A stretch of DNA of 64,000 nucleotides from the NCBI RefSeq assembly GCF_048544455.1, contig NC_133526.1, positions 10,432,001 through 10,496,000 on the forward strand, given 5' to 3'. A program made the translations under genes and the position numbers. This document shows positions 1 through 12,300 of the stretch, in pieces. The stretch is from Silene latifolia (taxonomy: Eukaryota; Streptophyta; Magnoliopsida; Caryophyllales; Caryophyllaceae). Numbering within the stretch: the stretch's first letter is position 1; each line of letters starts with the position of its first letter. The notes beneath the pieces are model-generated. The model had not been told where the DNA came from. It worked only from the letters and a program-made list of their open reading frames with translations, and searched no databases.

Positions 1-66
1 CTTCCACCGGAGGTCGTTGGAAATGGCCCTAGCATGTCCATCCCCCATTGTGCGAAAGGGAGGGGG

Positions 67-1917
67 CTAAGCACCGGTTGCAGGTCTCGGGAAGGAGCGT
101 GTATCACCGGGGCATGCATCTGGCAGTTTGCGCATTTCTTGGTCTTCGTTACGAGTCTGAAGCATGGTGGGCCAGAAGTAGCCGGCTCGGAGAGCTTTGT
201 GGGCTAGCGTTCTTGCCCCCATGTGATGTCCGCATATGCCCTCGTGAATCTCTGTCAGTATTAGCTCTGCGTCGGTTGGACCGACACATTTCAAGAGTGG
301 TCTTATTACGGACCTTCTGTACAGCTCCCCTTCGAACACCAAGTACCTGGCGGCGATCCTTTTGAGCTTAGCCGAGAGATTGCGGTTATCCGGCAACTCA
401 CTTGTGAGTTTGTATTTCATTATTGGGGTCATCCATGTCGTCTCGGCTTCTACGTCTCCCACCATGCCGATGGTCTCAGTGATGCTCTTCGCATTCCTGA
501 TGTCTACCAGCACGGTTCGGCTGACGTTCTTGACGGTTGAGCTGGCAAGTTTTGAGAGAGCGTCGGCTCGGTTGTTTTCGGACCTGGGGACACATTGGAT
601 TTGGAACGATTTCAATTTGGCTATGTCAGCTTTTACCCTTTCCAGGTATCTTACCATCCCGTCATCCCGAGCCTCAAACTCTCCTCTGATTTGGTTAGTA
701 ACCAAAAGTGAGTCTGTCTTCAACACAATGTGTTCTGCTCCCATTTGCTCCGCCATCTCGACTCCGGTTATCACCGCTTCGTATTCGGACTCGTTGTTCG
801 AGGCCGAGAAGGTAAATTTCAAGGCGTACTCAAACTCGTCCCCGTTTGGGCTGATGATAAGGATGCCGGCTCCCGAGCTGTTCGTCGTGGAGGAGCCGTC
901 GGTGTAAACCTCCCATACGCCTGGGTTTGGTTCTTCTTGATATGTGCATTCGGCCAGGAAATCTGCAAGTGCTTGTCCCTTTATCGAGGGCCTTGGTTTG
1001 TACTGAATGCCGAAACCAGAGAGTTCCACTGCCCATTTGATAAGCCTACCGGATTGTTCGAATTTCTCCAAAGCTTTTTCCAGTGGTTGGTCGGTTAGGA
1101 CCGTCACGGGGTGTGCGTCGAAGTAGGGTTTTAACTTCCTTGCGGCGATGACGACGGCGAAAGCCATCCCATGCAGAGTCGTTGGGAAAACCCGGCACCA
1201 GACTTCATCGGGCTGCTCCCATACCGACATGTGTGACTCAAAGGCTTCGACGTGGTCGGTTGGGTCGCTATCTCCTTTGTAAGTGAGCGCCGGCAACTTC
1301 AGCTTGGGTGGCACGGCGGTGTCTAGGACGTAGTCACTGAGGGGCTGTTTGACCACGTGTCGAATGACGCGCGGCGACCGACTCCTCGCATTCCTAGTCC
1401 GGCTTCTCTCCTCATAACGGGAAGGACTTCTTCTCCGGCTTGGGCTTCTTCTCCGACTCTCCTGAGTCGGGCTTCGCTGGTCCTCCCGGGGTGTGCCTCG
1501 TCGATGCTGCGGCGGCGTCCTCTCCCGAGTGCGAGAAGGACTTATGTTTACCACGACCACCTTGGGCTCCTCCGGCGTCTTGATAAGGTCTGCTTCTCCC
1601 AGTGCTTCGTCCAAGTTTCTTGGAGTCACGCCCTGGGCCCTGGTCTCCTGGATGGCTTCCGTCGCTCGTGTCGGCGTGCCTGTGTGTGCTGGTGCACTCC
1701 CAATTAGGTCCAGGAGTGTCTTCAGTTTTGCTATGTCAACCACCTGTCCCATGATGGTGACCTGGTTGACGGGCGGCGGTGTGTCCGGTGTTATCGGCAT
1801 TCCGAATTCCGGTTGGATTACTCCGCCGGTGGAGGGTTGCACTACCCCAGAATGGTGAAATGTATCATCTTGGTGGAATGTGGTTTCGTCATTCTCGACT
1901 ACTTGTTGTTTTGACAT
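67..1917 (-). pseudogene. in-frame gag/RNase H/integrase fusion from a deleted Tat polyprotein
   Basis: Reading starts at the gag ATG (MSKQQ) at 1917, the same start as in element C (40045). An Arg/Ser-rich stretch and the first part of the capsid-like gag domain (DHVEAFESHMSVWEQPDEVW) follow. Near 1160 the sequence jumps from gag (HGMA) straight into the end of RT (AARKLKPYFDA), keeping frame, so protease, the zinc knuckle and the catalytic RT palm are gone. RNase H (VYTDGSS, TDSLLV, NRADALSKLAS) and the start of the integrase zinc-binding domain (HEGICGHH) follow. A frameshift near 130 ends the frame in a non-homologous tail. It cannot encode a working polymerase. Whether it is transcribed is unknown. 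Confidence 0.85.
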
Positions 1918-1997
1918 CTTCTCAGCTTTTTGGGTGGGTTTTTGTGTTTTTGTTTTTGTAGTTTGGGAATGAATGTGACTAGCTTCTAGTAACGCTT

Positions 1998-2016
1998 TCC
2001 CACAGACGGCGCCAAT
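1998..2016 (-). other. tRNA primer-binding site of element A
   Basis: Directly next to the LTR, the minus strand reads ATTGGCGCCGTCTGTGGG. The same sequence adjoins the 5' LTRs of elements B and C, and TGGCGCC is a common start of plant gypsy primer sites. It fixes the element's orientation as minus. Confidence 0.8.
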
Positions 2017-2582
2017 TGTTCCGGGTATAATTCCAGAGCAGATATTTGATACCACTCGTAGCTAGTAGATTGATGTCCTTGCTTGAATCCTCCTCGTGGT
2101 CTCCTGAAACGATTAACAAACTGAGGGCTCGGCTTTGGCCGAGCGTACTCACTCCGACGCTCAAGTCAGTAAACTTAGAGAGAAGTGGTCTGTAACTTGG
2201 CTAAGCGTGTATTGTAGAGAGATAAGGAAGATATTACCAGATGAATAGTGATTATTAGGTCAATTTGTGGATCCTTTCCTCAATGAAGGTAGAGGAGTAT
2301 TTATAGGCATTCACCTTTTGTCACGTAGTGGCCAGGTGGCTAAGTGGCTATCAGGTGAAAAGACCGTTGTACCCTCGGCCGATGGACCTGTGGCAGGCTC
2401 GCCGAGGGTCTTGGATATGAGTACGCGGAAATGTGCCCCGGGCCGCGGTTGTCCGCCGGGACCCATGTGACAGGCCGATGGGCTCCATCGGCTAGACTGT
2501 TTAAGTCGTTGACTTTGCTGTGGATACCCTTGACCTTGCTCAATATGTTGACTTGGTCAGCGGTGCAGAATATGCCCCATCA
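2017..2582 (-). repeat. 5' LTR of Tat element A (566 bp)
   Basis: Begins TGTTCCGGG and ends TGCCCCATCA, with TG...CA termini shared with the LTRs of B and C. It contains the palindromic block around CTCGGCTTTGGCCGAG and a TATA-like GTATTTATAGG near 2288-2298, which reads CCTATAAATAC on the element's sense strand and is probably its promoter. The LTR is followed by GATTC, the expected position of one copy of the 5-bp target duplication; its partner is outside the window. Confidence 0.9.
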
Positions 2583-3737
2583 GATTCGAATTTAATAAAT
2601 TTAATGTCAATATTAGAGTTAATTGAAGACTATAAGTAGAAGAAATTCATGTAAGTATGATTCAAAAATTATACTATCTGGGTTCTCTTATTCGCTTGGT
2701 CCATTTCAAAGTGCATATTTTTTTTTTCGATTTTTAAAATTTTGTCAATATGTTTTTTCCAAGATTTTTCCAGATCTAATATGCTCCTTATTTGACTATT
2801 TCTTATTTGTTATATTTTAGTATATTCATTAAGGTGTTTTTTTATGTTTCTTTTAAAGAATTATTCGTAAATTTTTTTTTTTTTTTTTTTTGCTTCCCCC
2901 CCCCCCCCCTCCCCCGAAAATCTTCACTTCTACCTTAAGTGTTACTCGTATTTTTTTCTTTTTAAAAGATTTATCAATATATTTTTTTGAAAACCTTCAA
3001 ATCTACAGTTTTTAAAAGATTCAGTAGTATAATTATAATTATTATGGTGATTTAACTTTTTTAAATAGGTCGATAAATGTATTCCCAATGATTAAGATTT
3101 ATTTCCGCAAAACAATTATACACATAATATTTTTAGATAGCTGGTATTTTTTTATTAAGATATTATTTTTTAAGGAATTTATATTTATTTACTATACTCC
3201 ACATTTTTTTTACATCATTTTTTTTCAACATGAAACTAATTTTCTTTTAATTATTTTTTTTATGTAACATGTGACTTGCTGAAATTAAAGTCAAGAAGAT
3301 TATTTAAAGTGGGTTGGAGAGTGATAACTGGTTTACAATTATTATCACTAATTATTAAATTTGAGTAATTAAGAATTGACAATTGAATAATCAGAATATG
3401 AGTAGCAATTAATTAGAGAGGAAAGACGGTAATTAAATGAGATGTAAAACATGGGGGACCCATACAAAGCTAATTTTCTAAATTTTATCGGCCAATCAGA
3501 AGGGTTTAAAAAACCTGGCTTTTATACTATGTAGATTAGTAAGGAAATTAGAAAAGGGGACATTTTTAGATAATTAATGAGAGTCGTCGAACTTTTAACA
3601 ACTCATTACGGTCTTACAAAATCTCCCATTGTTTTCAATATTACCAACTTTCCCTACCAAAAATAAAAACACTTTTCCTCCGAAAATTTGTCAATTGTAT
3701 AGAACTATAGAAGTACTTATATGTTAAGACTCGTCAA
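2583..3737. other. AT-rich intergenic sequence
   Basis: No gene is visible. It holds a long poly-T run (2871-2891) followed by a run of 14 C (near 2897-2910), and scattered A/T runs. The segment ending at about 3533 (TTTATACTATGTAGA followed by T) resembles the 5' end of a minus-strand Helitron, but no partner 3' hairpin was found. Confidence 0.6.
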
Positions 3738-4360
3738 TCCCCTATTTACTAAATGAATAGGCGAAACTCCAACTTTTTCAACCTAAAACATATTTCTTAT
3801 AATAGTGCTTGGTATTTTTAGCATATACTATATGTGTGGACATGATAAGTTATAAATTGATATAATATTTTGTATTTAAATATTTATAACATTTAATATT
3901 TCACATTCTGCACAAATTTATCTCAGATCTTTTTAGGATAAGGAAATTCTTTTTTTAAATAACTTATTGATAACAATTTATTGACTTTTTATGATAAGAA
4001 GTTGTTGCTAAAAAAATATGGTATTAGTAAATATTTTTTAAAATTCATTGACTTTTTATGATAAAAATTTGCAGCTAAAAAATATATTATTAGTAAATAT
4101 TTGTAAATTAACATCATTAATTTCTCGGTAATTTTTTTTTTAAAAATACTCTTTATTACTTCTTACGATTTAAATTTTTATTTATTTTTCTAATCAAAAT
4201 ACATTAAGGAGAAACATGAAAAGTAAGTAAATTGTCAATTTAAATTCTATAAATAATACACTAAAAAATAAAACTCTATAAATACCGTGCATATATTGCA
4301 CGGGGTCAATATTAGTAACTCTATAAATACCGCGCATTCATTGCGCGGGATCTAAACTAG
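3738..4360 (+). mobile_element. short non-autonomous Helitron with two consecutive 3' termini
   Basis: The 5' end is A|TCCCCTATTTACTAAATGAA, the same kind of end as the minus-strand Helitron at 18422-18757. The 3' end is a GC hairpin (CCGCGC...GCGCGG) followed by a short spacer and CTAG, with T next in the flank. This matches the known Helitron layout: insertion between A and T, 5' TC, 3' hairpin plus CTRR, no target duplication. A second, very similar hairpin end (CCGTGC...GCACGG, ATTAG|T) lies 46 bp earlier, so the terminus is duplicated. No Rep/helicase coding is present. Confidence 0.75.
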
Positions 4361-5114
4361 TTAATATGTAATGTATTTATCGGGAAAAAAAGTTAAAATA
4401 TTAAGGGTAAGGAATTTTTTTAATTTGTACATGCAAAATTCTGCATTAAATAAGTATCTTCGACGTCTTTAGTTAGGAGAAGATATAAACTCATCTAAAA
4501 AATGGCTCCGCCTTAATCGAATTAATAGATAATAATTAATGTAATTTATTTTATTTAATTATTTATTCTCAAATCTTTTATCTACACCCGATAGATGATA
4601 CTTTGTAGGAGTATGAGTGAATACAATCTAAATTATTTGTTCTGAAATTTTATAACAAGTTACTTTATATATTTAACTTTTATCTCAACAATAATATAAT
4701 TTCATGATAGTTTCACTTCTTATCATTTTGCAATTTGCATTTTTATTTAATCATTATTATTTGATTCAATGTATCTCAAACTTATAAGCAAATATCATGA
4801 AATATTAACTCTAAATTATAATGTTTCTAAATTATTGTTTTGTAAAATTAGTATGGCCTACCACCCACCCCCTACCTTCCTCACAAAGACACCTTTACAT
4901 CTTCCATACCGAAGCTTCCTCATGCCTTTTGGCCCTTCACAAAAAACAAACCAATTTTTCTTTTAACAAATTATAAAATAAAATAAAAACCCAAACCCCT
5001 TTTTGCTCATTTAAAAAATGACACATCACCTCTTGTCCTATATGTACGGAGAAAAGTTCAGAGTATTTTCTTTTATTTCAAGGAACCAAAATATGAGAAA
5101 AAAGATTATGCATT

Positions 5115-5320
5115 TGAGGTAGTACCTCAAATCTTGTAGTTTTTGAGCATATACACATTTTTTCTGAGCATATCGCAATTTATAAATATAGTTTTTGAGC
5201 AATATTATATTTTTTTAGTGTAATATTTTAGTAAATGTGCTCAAAAACTTTATACTAAAGCAGAACTCAAAAACTTTAAAATAAAACTCAGAAAATAAAC
5301 AATAAGAGGTACTACCTCAG
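5115..5320. mobile_element. MITE-like inverted repeat
   Basis: About 206 bp bounded by TGAGGTAGTACCTC and its complement. Inside, 'TTTTTGAGC' and 'CTCAAAAAC' motifs repeat on both strands. The termini are themselves palindromic, so the target duplication cannot be fixed and the superfamily is not assigned. Confidence 0.55.
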
Positions 5321-5544
5321 ATGTATAGTCTATGAACTGTATAAATCATCAGGTCTTTCATAAAACGGATATATTCCTTTTTATTTCCTTGTGTCCACTG
5401 AAATTGTAATATTGGATGAATATAAGTGAGTAATATTTTAATAAAATGTCGCAATTTCAGGGATGTGGAGGGACTTGGGAATAGCTCACAAATCTTTTAC
5501 TAATTTGAATGCATTTTGTTTTTAACAAACTTAAGCCGCTTTAA

Positions 5545-6061
5545 GAGTATAGCAATAGTGGTTCTTATTCTTGGGGTCTTTAATAAGAACCCCAAATTAT
5601 AAAGTTCCTATATTGCAACTAAAAGTTGTTCTTAAAATAAAGAACCAAGTTCTAAAATAAGAACTTAGTTTGTTACATATTGGAATTTGGAGACCAATAA
5701 ATATGACTTTGAAAATTGTGAAAGGCCAATTACATACTCCCTCCGTCCCGGTCATTTGTTGTCATTTGGTTTTGGCACAAAGACCAAGGAAAGGGGAAAG
5801 GAGTCAATTACTAAATGACATGTGGAATAATTTGAATGTGAATGATCAAATTACTCATCAAATTCATTCTTAAAATAGAAAGGACAACAAATAACTGAGA
5901 CACCCCAAAATGGAAAAGGACAACAAATGACCGGGACAGAGGGAGTATAATTTATTTTCAATTTAAGAACTTTATATAAATGTGATCTATTATAAACAAA
6001 AGTTTTTAAACATTGAAATTACTAAAATATGACATGGCAAAAGAATCTATTGCTATTGCTC
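5545..6061. mobile_element. Tourist-like (PIF/Harbinger) MITE carrying a nested Stowaway
   Basis: Terminal inverted repeats read GAGTATAGCAATAG at the left and CTATTGCTATTGCTC at the right, flanked on both sides by TAA, the 3-bp duplication typical of PIF/Harbinger elements. The 517 bp include a 209-bp Stowaway inserted later at 5737. The right end is about 50 bp upstream of the TATA-like box of the ALKBH10-like gene, so it forms part of that gene's proximal promoter. Confidence 0.72.
5737..5945. mobile_element. Stowaway (Tc1/mariner) MITE
   Basis: The left end CTCCCTCCGTCCCGGTCAT is mirrored at the right end by ATGACCGGGACAGAGGGAG, and both sides are flanked by TA, the Tc1/mariner target duplication. 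The 'CTCCCTCCGTCC' end is the hallmark of plant Stowaway MITEs. It lies inside the Tourist-like element at 5545-6061. Confidence 0.92.
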
Positions 6062-6110
6062 TAAGCAAAAACTTAAGACGAACATACTCGTTTTTAACGA
6101 GAATTTGGGA

Positions 6111-6124
6111 ATATAAATATAAAA
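6111..6124 (+). promoter_or_regulatory. TATA-like box of the ALKBH10-like gene
   Basis: ATATAAATATAAAA lies about 190 bp before the start codon, which would leave a 5' leader of roughly 150-165 bases. It is placed by sequence and position only, in an AT-rich setting, so a chance match is possible. Confidence 0.45.
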
Positions 6125-6307
6125 CCCCCTAAACCCTTTTGCATAATTTAGACGCCAACAAAACGACCACACCTCTCCTCTAGCCATTTAACCCTTCTCT
6201 CTACTAAACACTACATTTCATCACCACAAATCTAGAATAATAAAATACCAGAATTTTATTCAAACAACCAATTCTTATTACTTTTGGAATAAAATTAATT
6301 GAAAAAA

Positions 6308-9300
6308 ATGTCGCCGGCGGCAGGACCAATGTCACCGTTAGCGGCGGCGGCGGCGGCGGCAGTGATCCCATTTTCATCATCGGTAACGAGCACAGAATCG
6401 TTACCGGCGGCGGAAAAAGACAAAGTATTAGAATGGTACAGAGGCGAGTTCGCTGCCGCGAACGCCATCATAGACGCCTTATGCCACCACCTCGTCCAGA
6501 TCAGCACCACCGTCAAAGGCGGCGATGTCGGTGTAGACAACCGTGTTCCGTCGGAGTACGATGCCGCGTTCGCCGCAATTCACCGGCGAAGATTAAACTG
6601 GATCCCGGTGTTACAGATGCAAAAGTATTTTACCATTTCTGATGTCGCTGTCGAGCTTCGAAAGGCGGCGGCGGCGGCGGCGGCGAGGGAGGGGAAAGGT
6701 GGTGATGCCGTTGACATTCCGGAAGACGATTATGATCATGTCAAATGTAATGGTAATGGTAATGGGAATGTTGGAGGCATCAATGGTTGTGTTAGTAGTG
6801 AAGGTGATGATTCACCTGACAGTGATATTACTGACACAGGTAAGTCCCTACTCTTAATCATTTTGTCTCTTTTTTTTGTTTAGTTTTGCTTCATTCATTA
6901 ATTCTTACTGTTGCAAATAAATAAATGAATTACGAAAATATATTGTAGTTCATCTGTCTCAATTATTTATTTAACTTTGATTAAAATACGCGGAGTGTTT
7001 TATTTGGCTATAATGATATGCTCTGTATGTTGTGGCAAGTCTCTGTTCGATGAATAATTAAATATGTTTCCTCTGTTTTGGTTGAGCTGAATTTGTGGAT
7101 GAATTCTATTTTATTTTTTGAATAGTAAGGCAACAAATTCCAAAATGTGTAGCGTAAAGTTTGTGATTTTCACCGTTTTTGTTGTTGAATTCCCCATTAA
7201 GGTCTCCTGAAAAATCTCTTACCATTTTAATTTTATTTATTAACTTTTTTAGATGGTCAAAATAGTGCTTCTTTCTATGAAAGATCTCGTAATTTGTTTC
7301 TATTTTACACTGATTTTTTTTTTGTCGGGATTAATTAACTTCTCATAATTGTATACTTTAAACAATTTAAGGAATATTAATATTAAATTTATGAAAACTC
7401 TATCGAATCTTATTTTTTTTTGTAAGAAAATAAGGACGTAAAGAATGGTACAAATAAATTAAAACAAATTGAATATTCGATCTATTTTTTCCGCCAATCT
7501 TTGTCTATGTTCCATGACAAAATAATTTCAGACTTTGACTTTAAAATGAAAATTAAAAAATTAGGAAAAAAGTCAAATAATTAATATAATTTTTTTTATC
7601 TTTCATTAGTTGATGAGATACGCCATAACGAGTACTCCTCCATAACAATTTTATAAACCTTCATTCATCGTCTATCTAAATTAGGCTTACGACGATCACA
7701 TGCAAGTGAAATTGACATCCTTACTCCGTCTTCACTAAAATGGCTCACATTTGATAATTTCCAATCACATAATTGTGTATCACAAAGTGAGTTTTGTTAA
7801 AGCTACTCCTATATCGTAGGCCCAATAAGAGCTCACTTACAAAAAGCATATAGTCACTTAAGGACATACGATATGGCATAAAATAAAGCATATGCCACTA
7901 CAAAATCAGCACAAAAATGAACTACTTTGTACTTCTCTTGTACCCATTAACCATTAGTGTTATGAAATTAGCCTAATCAAATTAACGTTTAGTGCACTAA
8001 TCTAACGTTTAGCAACAGTTAATGAACAAAAGTGACGATTAATAACTAATTAGATAATTATGAATTAAATTAATATAAGTGTGGAGTAGTACGTCAAAAG
8101 GTGACAGGAAGGACACAGATTTTATTTTATTCTAAGTTTGGTGATCTCAAAAAAACTAATTTTATATTATCAGATTTAAAATTGAATTAATGCGAGATCG
8201 TAACGGTTAATTAAATAATTAATTAATTGATGTGGTTGTGGCCGGCCTAATAGTAATTTGTTGGCTTAATTAGAAACACGCATGTTTTTCAGCTATTTAA
8301 GAGTATCTCTCAAAGGTGATAGTTATAGAGAGAAAGTGTATGATTACGGGGCGGAGTTTCCATGGCTCTTTACACAGCTGATAAAGACAATACCCCAATT
8401 ATTAAGGGTTGTTAGTTAACCTCTAGTACTACTACTAGTCTTCTATTATTATTTTAGGGTTATCTTTCTATTTTAAGTAATTTCAAAAACCAATTAGGTG
8501 AAATATTTGACTAAATTATTGGAGATGACAACTAAGGATGCCCAATAATTTATTTAAAGATGATTTGTTCAACTTTATACGGAGTATCAATTATTTTTAG
8601 TGTTGTTATTTTAAAAGATTATATTTTCTGTTATGAAGTTTATCAATTGACAAATATTATAGTTTTTTCTGATATATTTAATGTTCATGTCTTTTATTCG
8701 ATATATGTCACAATACATAAAAAGCTACCTTTAACAGTTTAATAATAGTTGCTATCATTTAAGTCTAATGAATTGTGAGACAATACAATCAACATGAGTT
8801 CGCTTTAGACATATTAAACTAATAATTTTACAATTTTTACAAACATCATCAGATATTTAATTTCCTAGAAATGTAGTGAATAATTAATCATATAAGGAGT
8901 AAAATATTGTAGTCTATACTTGTAATAATTTCAATTATTGTAGATGTCATAATTTAGTTGTTAAATGGTGTTTATGCTTTAGGTTCAAACTCTATTAGCA
9001 TCATATTCGCCCTTACAATTTTTTTTATACCAAAAAAAATAATTGCAATTATTTGTTGATTTTCCTATTATTCTTTGTTTTGATAAATAGGGAAAATGAT
9101 TTTTTTATACCATGCACGTTAATAAGCTTAATATGAAAACATTTATAAGATTTTTCTCATTAATTATGGTAAAAGTAAGTTTATGGTTGCATTTTTGACG
9201 AGAATATCTTATAAATGTTTCAATATTAAGCTTATTAACGTTCACGTTAGAAAAACCGTTTAAAAGTATAATTCATTCATACTAACTAAAATAGGAAAAA

Positions 9301-12300
9301 AAAAATTGCCAAATTAATTTTCCTAAAATAACAAAAGATGTGTATTATAGAAGAAGACATCTGTTATGGGAGAATCTGTATAGAGATGCCTTTTGAGTGA
9401 GAAATAATACTCCCTCTTATTCATTCATTTTGTCCTCTTTCTATTTTGCACAAGAATTAACAAAATGATTTTGGACCACACAAAACACTCTATTCCACTC
9501 TACCCCACATGTAATTAAATTTGGACCACACAAAAGTTACCAAAAAAGGAAAGAGGGACAAAAATCCGACTAGCTTCGATAAGGAAAGAGGGACAAAATG
9601 AATGAATAGGAGGGAGTAAAAGATAATGATGATCAGAAAAGTATCCTTAGGTTTGGTAAGAGCCATTCTTTTGGTAAAGGACATTTAAAATGTCGCCGCA
9701 CAAAGTGCCTGAACCATGTGTTTCCACTCTTTGACATGACATTACCTTACCTATTACGGGACTACGTTAGCAGTTTGCGAAATTTGATCCTTAACTTGAG
9801 AACTAACTATGTTTATGGAGTACAATTTTAGGTTGTTATTGTCTAACCATAACGAGCTAACCACAAATTTAAGATAAACACTCTTATCACTTCATGAGTT
9901 CATGGTTAGGCAACTTCCTCACTTTGAAAGGTCGTGACACTACTAGGATTTGTAATTAGGAGGCGAGAAATTTTAACTGAAACGAACAAGTAATGTTGTA
10001 AGGAAAACTAGAGAAAAGTTCAAAAATTGAACTTCAATTTTTGAAATTTTCAATTTTCAGTAGGAGATTTAAACCCGAGACTTTCTTCTTAGGTAATGTT
10101 AATACGAGTATTTAAATTTAAAAGGGTTCCTATATCACATAATTTATGTTATTTTTAGGTACCGAAAAATAAGCTTGTGAGTAACAAAAGAAGATTTTGA
10201 AACTTTATCACTTTTTTTTGTACACAAATTCTTTTGTAAGACAATTTCGTAAAGAAGATTTTGAAACTTTATCACTTTTTTTTTGTACACAAATTCTTTT
10301 GTAAGACAATTTCATGATATTATTATTATCATGAGCCACACGCCCACACATGTATGAGAGTGATAATTTCAACCCGAGACTTGTTGTCTATAATATCTTC
10401 GTTTTAGCCACTAAATTAGTACCTGAACCTCTTTAGTTGATAAAACGATAGATATATAAAACCCGTTTTAGTAAAATCTACGAAGTAGTTATATCAGACG
10501 TAATTAATATAAAACCGTCCCTTAAAAATTCGTTAGACGTAAGAGTCGATCTATATGTAATATGTGGATGAGGAGCCATTGAATACCCTAAACAAAAAGG
10601 ACATAGATGAGAAAGACGAATCCCATATAAAAAAGCAAGAATATATATACTCCACCACAAATGCTAACTAAGACTCTAGAACATGGGAAGGGAGTTGGGT
10701 GTACCCTTAAAAGTCCTACGAAAAGGAGATGCCCCAAGCATTTATACCCACATGGTCCCTAATTTTTCCTAACCTTATTGAATATGAATGACAAGGACCA
10801 CGAACGCACTTGTTTTATGCCTTCACCTCACCAAACTTCATCTGTTTAACTTTTTCTGTTTTTTTTGCTGAACCAAGAAAGAAAGAAAGAAAAAAAGTGA
10901 GTCAGAAATCAGGATTTAGTAGGCTGAGGTAGATTTTCCCGAGGTTTTAGGGCGGGGAAAATGGACCTATTCGAGGTGCACTAAAGTCACTCATTGAATT
11001 ATTTCTGGTTTTATTATGTTTGTTCTGACTTTTTTGGGTAGGTCTTTCGTTTACAGTTAGCTCCGGGAAATGCAAATATTTTAAAACTATAATTTCTTGT
11101 GTTAGTAGTTAAGTAGTGCTCACTTGATTACTTAATGTATTAGTCGACAGTTACCATGAGCACTTATATTAACTAGTAAAAGACTTGAGTGCAAAGCATG
11201 AGAAATTGAGAATGCAACATTGTTAATGAGGGACACTTATCGTTCTAGTGATCCTATCTGACTGACCGACTTGCATCTAGACTAAATCACCGTGAAGCAG
11301 CCTTATACATGTTCGCCAAAGAATTAGAGTTGAGGGATTGTGGTGTTGATGAATACACTCCCGTCTCGATTAATTGTTATTTATTTTCGTTTTGAGTGTA
11401 TTATTCAATTGTTATCTATTTCTATTTTTAGTAAGTTTTACACAAGTAGACAAGTGGACATGTGAGAAAACCTTTAGTTTATCACTATTTTTCTCCTTTT
11501 TGGTCACTTTCTTGGTCTTTATGCCAATAAATGACGGCAACGGGGAGTATTAATGTGGACTACCTGTATTACATCAGTATTGTGTAGAACGGACCTATAA
11601 TCATGAAAATTATAACAATTTTAGGTAATTGAATAACAAGTGAAAAAAGTGGTTTGTATAAACTCTTACCATCCCCAAGCAAATGTCGCGCTAACTAGGT
11701 CGCGACCCGATTTTACTATTAATCACAGCTTATTAACCTTGACTCATTTTCACCCTCCCAAGCAGAAGGTCGCGACATAGGTCATCAACCCAATCATTAT
11801 CCACTTTACAACATTCTCAATCATTTTTTTTATTATTTTTTAATTGTTCCACCAATCAAATTTGGACACATAGGAGGTCACAAAAGTGGTCAATTTGTTC
11901 AAGTATGGTCACAAATTGACCTTTGGTCACAAATTAACAAGTTTGGTCACCAATTAAGTACCATAATTAACTCATTAACCATGACCAAGCAAGGTCATGA
12001 CCAAACAATTGACCTTGCTTGGGGATGGTCTAAACCATTCCCAAGCAAGGTCACGAGTGAGGTCGTGACCTTGTTGGGTCGCCTTAACCAACAATTAAGC
12101 ACGAGATTAGCGTGACCTCTTTGCAAATTAACGTGACCTTCTTGTGAAAGAGGTCAATTTGTGACCTCCTTGGTTGTTCTTGACCCTATTGGGTCAATTG
12201 GTGACCAATAGGTGTCACATTATTATTGGTTGTAAACAAAACAAAAAGGGTTGGAAAGTGGAAAATTATTGAGTTGATGACCTAGGTCGCGACCTTCTGC

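Larger units (their letters stand above)
1..2582 (-). mobile_element. Tat-lineage Ty3/gypsy retrotransposon A, cut by the window edge
   Basis: A minus-strand LTR retrotransposon. Its 5' LTR is at the right end (2017-2582), followed leftward by a primer-binding site, gag, and then RNase H and the start of integrase. The LTR and proteins are clearly related to elements B (20694-26466) and C (30081-40715). The protease and most of the reverse transcriptase are missing because of an internal deletion near 1160. The rest of integrase and the 3' LTR lie outside the window, so only the 5' half can be described. Confidence 0.93.

Noticed and set aside
48-907. Plus-strand open frames across element A
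   Set aside because: They are mirror frames of the RNase H/integrase coding on the minus strand and show no family motifs.
3480-3537. Possible 5' end of a minus-strand Helitron (ends TATGTAGA before T)
   Set aside because: No matching hairpin-CTAG terminus was found in 2583-3480, so the element cannot be delimited.
6295-6540. Minus-strand open frame opposite ALKBH10-like exon 1
   Set aside because: It is a shadow of the GCC/GCG-rich poly-Ala coding.
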